From: Oscillospiraceae bacterium
Lineage (GTDB): Bacteria; Bacillota_A; Clostridia; Oscillospirales; Oscillospiraceae
Reading direction: 5' to 3'
NCBI GenBank assembly: GCA_017415945.1
Contig: JAFQDR010000016.1
Location: forward strand, 1 to 24,312
Length of the DNA stretch: 24,312 nucleotides
Shown piece after piece: positions 1-5,597 of the stretch (position 1 is its first letter; each line of letters begins with the position of its first letter). Below the pieces are notes generated by a model. That model was not told the origin of the DNA, searched no databases, and saw nothing but the letters and a program-made list of their open reading frames with translations. The position numbers and the translations under genes were made by a program.

Positions 1-40
1 CTCGGGCGGATGGGGTTTTCAGTTCGTATGCACATAATAA

Positions 41-137
41 GCCTCCCCTGTGTAAGGGGAGGTGGTTGAGCGTAAGCGAAACCGGAGGGGTTGTTGCAAC
101 AACACCGCAATTGTGAGACGACAACCCCTCAGTCTTT
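41..137. repeat. Composite palindromic intergenic repeat
   Basis: The segment opens with a hairpin whose arms are CCTCCCCT (42-49) and AGGGGAGG (55-62). It continues into an inverted pair of GAGGGGTTGT-like arms (about 86-95 and 121-130). The reverse complement of this stretch resembles 16970-17079, including the order GACTGAGGGGTTGT, CAACCCCTCC and CCCCTTACACAGGGGAGG. It is therefore a second member of the element described at 16842-17079. No gene is supported here. Confidence 0.7.
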
Positions 138-195
138 CAGCTCGTACATACACATTACGTATCATTTTGTTAAAGTGCGGTATCGTTTTTTCGGA
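131..195 (+). repeat. Dispersed 60-nt repeat, copy 1
   Basis: TTTCAGCTCGTAC at 135-147 is followed by GTGCGGTATCG at 175-185, so the span from TTTCAG to GGTATC is 50 nt. Copies with the same 50-nt span occur at 9011-9060 (plus), 19253-19302 (minus) and 21622-21671 (minus). The middle is less conserved but keeps an ATT then TTTC/TTTTG pattern. Confidence 0.7.
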
Positions 196-220
196 AATGA
201 ACGAACATCACCGCACCCCG

Positions 221-250
221 TAGGGCGGGCGCTTGCTCCCGCCGTTTTTT
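221..250 (+). repeat. GTAGGG-type palindrome followed by T-run
   Basis: The arms GGCGGG and CCCGCC flank GC-TT-GC, giving a near-continuous stem, and a run of six T follows. It could act as a terminator, but no gene ends close upstream. Relatives are at 690-714, 2049-2079 and 2193-2223. Confidence 0.6.
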
Positions 251-284
251 CAGTTATACTGCGCACACAAATCCAATACCCCAT

Positions 285-360
285 GTAGGGGCGAACTGTG
301 ATCGCCCGCTTTATGTCCCAACCGACTGCGCAAATGCGGGCGGATACTATCCGCCCCTAC
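285..360. repeat. Small element bounded by inverted GTAGGGGCG
   Basis: GTAGGGGCG at 285-293 is the exact inverse of CGCCCCTAC at 352-360. Each end is itself a hairpin (GGGGCGA..TCGCCC and GGGCGGAT..ATCCGCCC). The interior contains CCAACC.ACTGCGCA, which recurs inverted inside the element at 21437-21543. The 76-bp unit looks like a non-coding MITE-like or REP-like sequence. Confidence 0.65.
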
Positions 361-366
361 AGGATT

Positions 367-657
367 TTATTCCCCATACGCCGCAGCCAGTGCCATAAGG
401 TTCAGCAGCACCGTCACCACGGCGATCCCGACGCAAATGATGAGCACCGCGGTCATGGTATCCTCGATGCCGCCGAAATCTCCCTCCGCAGCACGAATGC
501 CGATGGTGCGCACCTCAAGACACACCGCCGTCAATGCCGCCGTAAAGCTGCCAACGGAATACAAATACGCCTTTTTCAAGGGGCGTTCCTTATAGCAGCG
601 GTACAGCACAAACGCAGGCAGCAGCACCGCAATCAACGGAGTAAAAATTGGAATCAT
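367..657 (-). CDS. Small three-helix membrane protein, function unknown
   Basis: The 96-residue product has three hydrophobic stretches, at about residues 3-19, 30-48 and 64-92, joined by short basic or acidic loops (RCYKERPLKK after the first helix). It should be an integral membrane protein. I do not recognise a family or a catalytic motif. The start is well supported by AGGAGG about six bases before the ATG. It lies 101 bp downstream of another small membrane protein gene on the same strand, with a GTAGGG-type palindrome (690-714) between them, so co-transcription is possible but unproven. Composition and start signal argue for a real gene; the role is open. Confidence 0.7.
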   Translation of the reverse strand: MIPIFTPLIAVLLPAFVLYRCYKERPLKKAYLYSVGSFTAALTAVCLEVRTIGIRAAEGDFGGIEDTMTAVLIICVGIAVVTVLLNLMALAAAYGE

Positions 658-687
658 GGTGTTTCCTCCTTATAAAATTTCCACATC

Positions 688-714
688 CGTAGGGCGGGGG
701 CTTGCTCCCGCCGC
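688..714. repeat. Solo GTAGGG-type palindrome
   Basis: Between the two small membrane genes sits a hairpin with arms GGCGGG and CCCGCC, preceded by CGTAG, the same form as at 221-245. It has no partner copy close by. Confidence 0.55.
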
Positions 715-758
715 TTGCTCGTTCACATCGGAATTGAATTTGGTGTCCCACATTGTTC

Positions 759-1037
759 TTACGTGATCGCCCCAAACACAAGCTTTCCCATCAGGTACAT
801 TTCCACCTCGTGCACCACATATCCGTACTCCGCCGTCAGCTCGCCTTCCAGCTCTACGGTATAGCCCAAGCCTTGATAGGTACCGCTGCCGCCGTCATCC
901 ACGGTATCAACCGCCATGGCAAACAGAGGCTTCTCCAGATTATAGGCACGGTAATAGTCTACACCGAACATAATGCCGCCCAGCACCGCCACACTGAATA
1001 TAAAGCAAAGAACAAACACAAACAATCGTTTCAGCAT
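759..1037 (-). CDS. Small membrane-anchored extracytoplasmic protein, function unknown
   Basis: I chose the internal ATG at 1037, giving 92 residues, because GGAGTG lies at a good distance upstream; the longer reading from 1091 adds 18 residues without a ribosome binding site. Residues 4-26 form one hydrophobic helix (signal anchor), followed by a short outward domain with a DDGGSGTYQGLGYTVE segment and a C-terminal MGKLVFGAIT. From memory, small Clostridia proteins with a similar GSGTY.GLGY segment exist without an assigned function; this is recollection, not a search result. The gene is upstream of the three-helix protein gene on the same strand. Nothing in the sequence points to an enzyme. 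Confidence 0.75.
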   Translation of the reverse strand: MLKRLFVFVLCFIFSVAVLGGIMFGVDYYRAYNLEKPLFAMAVDTVDDGGSGTYQGLGYTVELEGELTAEYGYVVHEVEMYLMGKLVFGAIT

Positions 1038-1217
1038 CAAACTCACTCCTTTATTAACCATATAGACGAAAAAAAAAGAAGTTTGTTCCAAAAATCATAT
1101 GGTTCTCTGCCGCCGTCATTCAAATTGTTTCACACCGAAAAGAGCAACACAAGTTATTCAAATTATGAACAATTTGGCAACAGTTTTGGAAAATACAGGC
1201 GCTTTTTTGCCAAACCG

Positions 1218-1246
1218 TTGACTTTCAGCTCGTATTATGTTATACA
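1218..1246 (+). promoter_or_regulatory. Sigma-A-type promoter for the SH3b gene
   Basis: TTGACT (1218-1223) and TATACA (1241-1246) are separated by 17 bases and lie about 47 bp before the start codon at 1293. The spacer contains TTTCAGCTCGTA, the left end of the dispersed 60-nt repeat, without its right end. An 8-bp inverted pair TTTGGCAA/TTGCCAAA lies just upstream (about 1171-1214). Confidence 0.6.
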
Positions 1247-1292
1247 AAATATAATTGGAGCAATCCATAGTAAAATGTAAAGAGGGATCACA

Positions 1293-1937
1293 ATGAACGA
1301 AACCATCGTTGAACAGCCCAAGAAGTCCGGTACCTTCATGAAGGTATTGCTGGTCATCATCACCATCATTGCAATTATCGCCGCAGTCGCTATGGGTCTG
1401 CTGTATTACAATGCCATCACCAATCTGGAGCTGGTTCGTGAAAAGAACATTGAGCTGGGTCAGGATCGTGACAAGTATAAGGAACAGGCAGCGGAATACG
1501 AAATCCAGATCGCAGGCTTTGAACAGCAGGTCGCAAGCCTGGCAAAGCAGCTGGCTGAATCTCAGGCTCTGCTGGAAACTCCCACCCTGGCAGGTCAGGA
1601 AGACGATCAGGATGGCAGCACCGAGACCAATGTGACCGAGGATGACAAGAAGCCCGCAGAAGAAGCGGAAGCAAATAAGCTGGATCTGACCGGTGTCAAG
1701 ACTGTGGACGTGAAGCCCACAGAGGACAAGCTGTACGAAAAGCCCGTGGAATACACCGTTTCCGTTAAGGGTGCAAACCTGAGAAGCGGCCCCTCCACCG
1801 ATTACAGAACCGTTCTGTCCGTATATCAGGGCAACAAGATCACCGCTTACGCAGAAGACGGTGACTGGCTGCTGATCAAGACCGATCTGGGCGGCTACGG
1901 CTGGATCAAGAACACTCTGGTTACCAAGGCACAGTAA
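1293..1937 (+). CDS. Membrane-anchored coiled-coil protein with C-terminal bacterial SH3 domain
   Basis: The 214-residue product has a short cytoplasmic N-terminus, one transmembrane helix (about residues 17-39), a coiled-coil (about 43-95, with periodic L/I/A and many E/K/Q), an acidic low-complexity linker (about 97-148, DDQDGST, EDDKKPAEEAE) and an SH3b domain (about 150-212). The SH3b signature is clear: VKGANLRSGPSTDYRTV, then GDWLLIKTDLGGYGWIK. In this family SH3b domains bind peptidoglycan or surface ligands, so the protein probably spans the membrane and touches the cell wall. No hydrolase domain is present, so it is more likely a scaffold or sensor than an autolysin. GAGGGATCAC precedes the ATG. 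It is monocistronic, with its own promoter and terminator. Confidence 0.85.
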   Translation: MNETIVEQPKKSGTFMKVLLVIITIIAIIAAVAMGLLYYNAITNLELVREKNIELGQDRDKYKEQAAEYEIQIAGFEQQVASLAKQLAESQALLETPTLAGQEDDQDGSTETNVTEDDKKPAEEAEANKLDLTGVKTVDVKPTEDKLYEKPVEYTVSVKGANLRSGPSTDYRTVLSVYQGNKITAYAEDGDWLLIKTDLGGYGWIKNTLVTKAQ

Positions 1938-1951
1938 TGTACCATCAACTC

Positions 1952-1980
1952 AACCCCGAACCCTTTGGTTCGGGGTTTTT
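1952..1980 (+). terminator. Rho-independent terminator of the SH3b gene
   Basis: An 11-bp perfect stem, AACCCCGAACC / GGTTCGGGGTT, with loop CTTT is followed by T residues. It lies 15 bp after the stop codon. Confidence 0.9.
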
Positions 1981-2048
1981 CAATTGCACCGAATTCCCTC
2001 CTCCATTACAGGGCCCCCTGCCCCTACGAAACGGTACGTTTATCCTCC

Positions 2049-2223
2049 GCACTCGTAGGGCGGCTGCTTGCTGCCGCCGTGACGCAGTGGGATCATGCAC
2101 CATGAACATATCATTGCACCGTATTCAGACCGTCTGATTTCTGTCCCATATTTCACCGCAATCTGCTGATTAAACTGCCATCCTCACCCCACAAGCGGCG
2201 GCTGCTTGCTGCCCTACGAGTGC
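2049..2223. repeat. 175-bp element with 13-bp perfect terminal inverted repeats
   Basis: GCACTCGTAGGGC (2049-2061) and GCCCTACGAGTGC (2211-2223) are exact inverses. Each end folds on itself (GGCGGCTGCTTGCTGCCGCC-like arms). The 149-bp interior has no convincing ORF. This explains most of the gap between 1981 and 2280; the rest shows no gene. Confidence 0.65.
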
Positions 2224-2280
2224 AAAGATGCACGAGGCCCAGCCATAACCAAAACTTCTGACGTAAGAAAACATTCTTAG

Positions 2281-2309
2281 TGGACGAATTTTCTCCCATC
2301 TGTTATAAT
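2281..2309 (+). promoter_or_regulatory. Promoter of the SDR gene
   Basis: TGGACG (2281-2286) and TATAAT (2304-2309) have a 17-base spacer. The start codon follows about 50 bp later, with AAAGGAG at 2348-2354. Confidence 0.7.
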
Positions 2310-2359
2310 ATTAACATAGCGAAATTGTTTGTACATTACATGAATCGAAAGGAGAAACC

Positions 2360-3835
2360 ATGAAAAAAGTATTTTTGACCGGTGCTACCGGTATTATGGG
2401 TCTGGAGGCTGTCAAGCGCTTTGCCGAGCACGCTGATGAGCTGGAGCTGTACGCACTGGCACGTCCCGGCAAGAAGAACGAAGAAAAGCTGGCTCCCTAT
2501 ATGGACAAGATCAACGTCGTATGGGGCGACCTGAACGACTTCGACCTGCTGACCGAATCCATGAAGGACATGGACTACGTCTGCCACGTCGGTGCGCTGC
2601 TGCCCCCTCTGGCTGATGACTTCGGCGCGGAAGCCACTCTGAAGACCAACTACGGCTCCACTCTGGCTATGCTGAAGGGCATCAAGAAGTACGGTCAGGA
2701 AGAAAAGACCCACTTTGTTTACATCGGTACTGTTGAAGAAGTCGGCCACCGCTCTCCTCCCTACCACTGGGGCAGAATCGGCGACCCCCTGCAGCCCCCC
2801 ATGTACTGCTACTATGCACTGTCCAAGATCGCATCCGAGCGCGCGGTTGCGGAAGCAGGTCTGAAGTATTGGGCATCCGTGCGCCAGAGCTTCCAGAACC
2901 CCAGCAACCCCATTGCAGCGGAATATCCCATCATCGGCATGCAGCCCGACGACAACTGCTCCGAACACATTGACTGCGAATCCTCCGGCAACCTGATGGT
3001 ACAGATCTGCCTGAACGCTCCCGATGAATTCTGGGGCAACGCCTACAATCTGGGCGGCGGTGACGGCTTCCGCTTCACCAACTATGACTTCATCAAGGCT
3101 CTCCACGGTGACTTCCGCAAGGACTTCGACCCCAAGTGGATCGCCATCCGCAACTACCACGGCCACTTCTTCATGGACTCCGACAAGCTGCAGGAGCTGG
3201 TGCCCTACCGTCTGAAGACCCCCGCTCAGTTCCTGAAGGACGAGCTCATGCATCAGATCCGCCTCATCAAGGCCAAGGGTGGCCCTCGTCTGACTCCCGA
3301 ACAGAACAAGGCACAGAAGAAGGCCATTCTGGAAAAGAAGGGCGGCACCCTGTACTACTTGAACGAAGGCAACGAAGAAGCCATCAAGGTATACTACGGC
3401 TCCCGCGAGCAGTATGAAGCCATTCCCGAATCCTGGGACGACATCCCCATTTACAATCCCGATCCCAATCCCATCGTCATGGACCACGGCTACGACGAAT
3501 CTAAGCCCGTGGACCAGCTGGGCATTGAGGATATGCAGCAGGCAGCCAAGTTCCGCGGGGGCAAGTGCCTGAGCGAAACTATGGAAAAGGGCAATTTGAT
3601 GATGCCTCTGCGCTGGCAGTGCGCACTGGGCCACGAATTTGAAGCCAAGCCCAACACCGTGCTGAAGCTGGGTCACTGGTGCCCCGACTGTCTGTGCGGC
3701 GAATGGGACTACTTCACCATGGCAAAGGTCAACCCCTACTTTGCACAGAGCTGGGACTACCTGCACAGCAAGGAAGAACCCTTCACTGTAAAGATGGAAG
3801 CCGACGCAAAGACCGTGGAAGCAATGTTCAAGTAA
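2360..3835 (+). CDS. NAD(P)-dependent epimerase/dehydratase-like SDR with C-terminal zinc-ribbon-like segment
   Basis: The N-terminal part is an extended short-chain dehydrogenase. It has the Rossmann motif TGATGIMG (G8, G11, G14), an acidic strand end at about D57, and the active-site pair Y152-x3-K156 (YALSK). Such proteins act on nucleotide sugars or related oxidised substrates with NAD(P); the substrate cannot be read here. At 491 residues it is about 170-190 longer than a usual epimerase. The extra C-terminus contains C421-x3-H425 and C441-x2-C444-x-C446 within WQCALGHEFEAKP and GHWCPDC, a layout like the W.C..GH / CP.C zinc-ribbon repeats. The start has AAAGGAG at the right spacing and its own promoter, and a terminator follows. 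It appears monocistronic. The fusion, rather than the SDR fold, is the odd part; the zinc site is inferred from residues only. Confidence 0.8.
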   Translation: MKKVFLTGATGIMGLEAVKRFAEHADELELYALARPGKKNEEKLAPYMDKINVVWGDLNDFDLLTESMKDMDYVCHVGALLPPLADDFGAEATLKTNYGSTLAMLKGIKKYGQEEKTHFVYIGTVEEVGHRSPPYHWGRIGDPLQPPMYCYYALSKIASERAVAEAGLKYWASVRQSFQNPSNPIAAEYPIIGMQPDDNCSEHIDCESSGNLMVQICLNAPDEFWGNAYNLGGGDGFRFTNYDFIKALHGDFRKDFDPKWIAIRNYHGHFFMDSDKLQELVPYRLKTPAQFLKDELMHQIRLIKAKGGPRLTPEQNKAQKKAILEKKGGTLYYLNEGNEEAIKVYYGSREQYEAIPESWDDIPIYNPDPNPIVMDHGYDESKPVDQLGIEDMQQAAKFRGGKCLSETMEKGNLMMPLRWQCALGHEFEAKPNTVLKLGHWCPDCLCGEWDYFTMAKVNPYFAQSWDYLHSKEEPFTVKMEADAKTVEAMFK

Positions 3836-3870
3836 GCGGCCTCACAAATTCCATATCGTATATGTCAGTA

Positions 3871-3901
3871 CCAACCGCCTTTCCCACGGGAGAGGCGGTT
3901 T
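3871..3901 (+). terminator. Terminator of the SDR gene, left copy of a 31-bp direct repeat
   Basis: AACCGCC..GGCGGTT arms (3873-3900) form a stem of about 13 pairs with one G-U. The same 31 bases recur at 4126-4156. This left copy has only a short T stretch because the repeat element begins at 3902. Confidence 0.8.
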
Positions 3902-4125
3902 CAGACTGTCAAAAAATGCTTCGCAGAATTTCGTCCATAAGGACGAAACAAAGTCAAATCTATTTTTCGCGCCGGCATGTACGAAGCGAAAAATACAATT
4001 AGGTCTGCAAGTGTGGAATTTGTTCGCAGAATGCGGACAAATTATGCGCGCGGCAGACCTGCCGGCCCATCGCACAAGCGGGGGCATCTCTGTCAAAATG
4101 CTCCAAAGGAGTATTTTGACAGACT
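3902..4125. repeat. 224-bp structured repeat element inserted between duplicated terminators
   Basis: Positions 3903-4074 match 24141-24312 at 168 of 172 bases with no gaps. It contains several perfect stems: TTTCGTCC/GGACGAAA, TATTTTTCGC (3961-3970) with GCGAAAAATA (3986-3995), and GGTCTGC (4002-4008) with GCAGACC (4053-4059). The last pair encloses AATTTGTTCGC/GCGGACAAATT. The loop of the second stem begins with GCCGGC, which is self-complementary to GCCGGC at 4061-4066. The ends are CAGACTGTCAAAA and, inverted, AGTCTGTCAAAA. The right end is a near-perfect hairpin (4090-4123). No coding potential is evident. MITE-like DNA or a structured RNA are both possible. Confidence 0.8.
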
Positions 4126-4158
4126 CCAACCGCCTTTCCCACGGGAGAGGCGGTTTTT
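4126..4158 (+). terminator. Duplicated terminator, right copy of the 31-bp direct repeat
   Basis: This is identical over 31 bases to 3871-3901 and is followed by TTTTT, so it is the more complete terminator. It probably represents the original 3' end of the SDR transcript before insertion. Confidence 0.75.
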
Positions 4159-4182
4159 CAACTGCCAACGGCAGGTCATGGG

Positions 4183-4240
4183 GCTGCACGATCACCGCCG
4201 CAAATACAACAAGCATAACGTTGATACGAGCCGAAAAACT
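4183..4240 (-). repeat. Possible divergent copy of the 60-nt dispersed repeat
   Basis: On the minus strand TTTTTCGGCTCGTATCAACG is followed 47 nt on by GGCGGTGATCG, resembling TTTCAGCTCGTAC and GCACGGTATCG of the four clear copies. It abuts the -35 box of the next gene. The relation is weaker than for the other copies. Confidence 0.4.
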
Positions 4241-4269
4241 TTGACGGCGGTTCTTCCTTATTATATAAT
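4241..4269 (+). promoter_or_regulatory. Promoter of the TrmH-family gene
   Basis: TTGACG (4241-4246), a 17-base spacer and a perfect TATAAT (4264-4269) lie 32 bp before the ATG at 4301. Confidence 0.85.
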
Positions 4270-4300
4270 GGTACATCATAGCTATACAGGAGGACACATC

Positions 4301-5128
4301 ATGTCCCATATCATACATATCACAGCCTTCAGCGATCCCGCTCTGGACGTGTACGCACGGCTGACGGAAGCACAGCTGCGCAATAAGCTGGAGCCCGAAA
4401 AGGGCATCTTCATTGCCGAAAGCACAAAGGTCATCCGCACCGCTCTGCAGGCAGGATACGAGCCCCTGTCCATGCTTATGGAGACCCGCCATGTGGAGGG
4501 GCAGGGCACGGAGCTCATTGCCATGTGCCCCGATGTGCCCGTATACACCGCCGACGCTTCGGTACTGGAAAAGCTCACGGGCTATCAGGTCACCCGCGGG
4601 GTACTGTGCGCCATGAGGCGAAAGCCTCCCCGCACCGTGGAGGAGGTCTGTTCGGGTGCCCGCCGCATCGCCATACTGGAGGGCATTGTGGACACCACCA
4701 ACATCGGTGCCATCTTCCGCTCCGCCGCCGCACTGGGCATGGACGGGATCCTGGTGACCCCTACCTGCGGGGATCCCCTGTACCGCCGTGCCGTCCGCGT
4801 AAGCATGGGCACCGTGTTCCAGATCCCTTGGGCACGCATTGGGGACAGCCCCGCAGACTGGCCCGAACAGGGTATGGAACGGCTTCGGGCACTGGGCTTC
4901 AAAACAGCCGCCATGGCACTGCGGGCCGAGTCCGTCAGCATCGACGCCCCCTGCCTTGCCGCAGAGGAGAAGCTGGCGGTGATTTTGGGCACCGAGGGGG
5001 ACGGGCTCATGGCCGACACCATCGACGGTGCGGACTATACCGTCATGATCCCCATGTCCCACGGGGTAGATTCCCTAAACGTGGGCAACGCCGCTGCGGT
5101 GGCGTTCTGGGAGCTGAGACCTCGCTGA
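4301..5128 (+). CDS. TrmH/SpoU-family RNA 2'-O-methyltransferase
   Basis: The 275-residue start at 4301 is chosen because AGGAGG (4288-4293) and a strong promoter sit just upstream; longer readings run back through the repeat element. The C-terminal SPOUT domain has all three family motifs: N134-IGAIFR (N.G...R), ILGTEGDG (about 228-235) and IPMSHGVDSLNVGNAAA (about 250-266), where S-adenosylmethionine binds in the trefoil knot. The N-terminal 100 residues resemble the substrate-binding domain of this family (F-I-A-E-S-T-K). Known members 2'-O-methylate rRNA or tRNA; the exact target is not readable, and rRNA is the usual annotation for this length. It is monocistronic. Its 3' end is overlapped by a small antisense ORF (5035-5238). 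Confidence 0.9.
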   Translation: MSHIIHITAFSDPALDVYARLTEAQLRNKLEPEKGIFIAESTKVIRTALQAGYEPLSMLMETRHVEGQGTELIAMCPDVPVYTADASVLEKLTGYQVTRGVLCAMRRKPPRTVEEVCSGARRIAILEGIVDTTNIGAIFRSAAALGMDGILVTPTCGDPLYRRAVRVSMGTVFQIPWARIGDSPADWPEQGMERLRALGFKTAAMALRAESVSIDAPCLAAEEKLAVILGTEGDGLMADTIDGADYTVMIPMSHGVDSLNVGNAAAVAFWELRPR

Positions 5129-5238
5129 CTCCATATCTCGTCGGAATGGACTACACATTCTTCGCTTTCGCCATTTGAAAGCATTTGAGGATTACCATAG
5201 TTCGGTATATTTTGGCGAAAGCTCATTCGTTCCGTCAT
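5035..5238 (-). pseudogene. Small ORF, probable remnant, antisense to the end of the methyltransferase gene
   Basis: The ORF starts at 5238 with a GAGGAGG ribosome binding site and overlaps the stop of the ORF at 5235-5411 as ATGA. The first 35 residues (MTERMSFRQNIPNYGNPQML.. to ..VVHSDEI, about 5134-5238) lie in intergenic sequence and read like real protein. The remaining 32 run antisense through the methyltransferase gene and look accidental. I suspect a truncated gene whose original 3' end was lost when this segment landed here. It resembles short hypothetical proteins I associate with gut Clostridia, but I cannot verify this. Function unknown. Confidence 0.4.
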
Positions 5239-5411
5239 TCCTCCTCTTCACCACAAATCCACTTTGTTGGGATTTGTGGTGATACAAAGCAAAAAGAGCG
5301 CTCATTTCGTAGCTCGGTCTTGTTTCGCTCTGCATCTTTCTCTATTTTAAATTCCCTTACGGGAATTTGTATTGGATTATAAAGATGCAGCAGCGAGTAG
5401 GAGCGGCACAT
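5235..5411 (-). pseudogene. 58-codon ORF coupled to the next, probable mobile-element remnant
   Basis: An ATG at 5411 opens 58 codons ending in TGA at 5235-5237, overlapping the next ORF's ATG. The product begins MCRSYSLLHLYNPIQIPVRE, is rich in charged residues in the middle (KDAERNKTELRNERS) and ends in EEEE, encoded by the next ORF's ribosome binding site. The DNA carries two perfect palindromes: CACCACAAATCC/GGATTTGTGGTG (5249-5260, 5270-5281) and AAATTCCC/GGGAATTT (5349-5356, 5361-5368). Base composition is more AT-rich than neighbouring genes. It may be a recurring repeat with coding potential rather than a native gene. Confidence 0.4.
5249..5281. repeat. 12-bp perfect stem-loop
   Basis: CACCACAAATCC and GGATTTGTGGTG flank a 9-base loop. 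No T-run follows on the plus strand and no gene on either strand ends at the right place, so it is not an obvious terminator. It is part of the presumed insert at 5133-5411. Confidence 0.7.
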
Positions 5412-5509
5412 CGTTCGCTCGCCTGCTGATATTCACAGTACAATTAGGATGGCAATCTGCCAATTTTGTCCCGGCGTTATCAGCCATCCCCGGAAAGGAG
5501 ATGTTCATT

Positions 5510-5566
5510 ATGATGAAAATGATGCAATTCACATACGTCAGAACAAACGGGAGGGCAATCGTATAG
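5510..5566 (+). CDS. 18-residue leader peptide upstream of the acetyltransferase
   Basis: The ATG at 5510 has AAAGGAG (5494-5500) at nine bases' spacing. The ORF reads MMKMMQFTYVRTNGRAIV and stops at 5564-5566, 31 bases before the acetyltransferase start. Its codons 14-16 contain GGGAGGG (5549-5555), which can pair with CCCTCCC (5573-5579). The same CCCTCC stretch can instead pair with the acetyltransferase ribosome binding site. This arrangement is typical of translation-attenuation leaders. Whether it is translated is inference from the ribosome binding site and position. Confidence 0.45.
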   Translation: MMKMMQFTYVRTNGRAIV

Positions 5567-5596
5567 CGTAATCCCTCCCACGATCACAGGAGGAAT
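5549..5596 (+). promoter_or_regulatory. Mutually exclusive hairpins controlling the acetyltransferase ribosome binding site
   Basis: CCCTCCC (5573-5579) can pair perfectly with GGGAGGG (5549-5555). Alternatively ATCCCTCC (5571-5578) can pair with GGAGGAAT (5589-5596), seven of eight pairs, hiding the ribosome binding site of the gene at 5598. Ribosomes on the leader ORF would decide which forms. Confidence 0.45.
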
Positions 5597-5597
5597 T

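Noticed and set aside
91..675. Plus-strand ORFs of 65 and 125 codons at the left edge
   Set aside because: They translate palindromic repeats and the antisense of the small membrane protein gene. No ribosome binding site.
2336..3766. Antisense ORF of 476 codons opposite the SDR gene
   Set aside because: The sense frame has Rossmann and YxxxK motifs, promoter and ribosome binding site. The antisense frame has none.
3842..5062. 406-codon minus-strand ORF over the structured repeat and the TrmH-family gene
   Set aside because: It reads through the duplicated terminator twice (a repeated PPLPWERR peptide) and lies antisense to a gene with all SPOUT motifs.
5185..5382. 65-codon plus-strand ORF in the insert before the acetyltransferase gene
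   Set aside because: It is Ser/Arg/Phe-rich without a ribosome binding site and opposite the better-supported coupled minus-strand ORFs.
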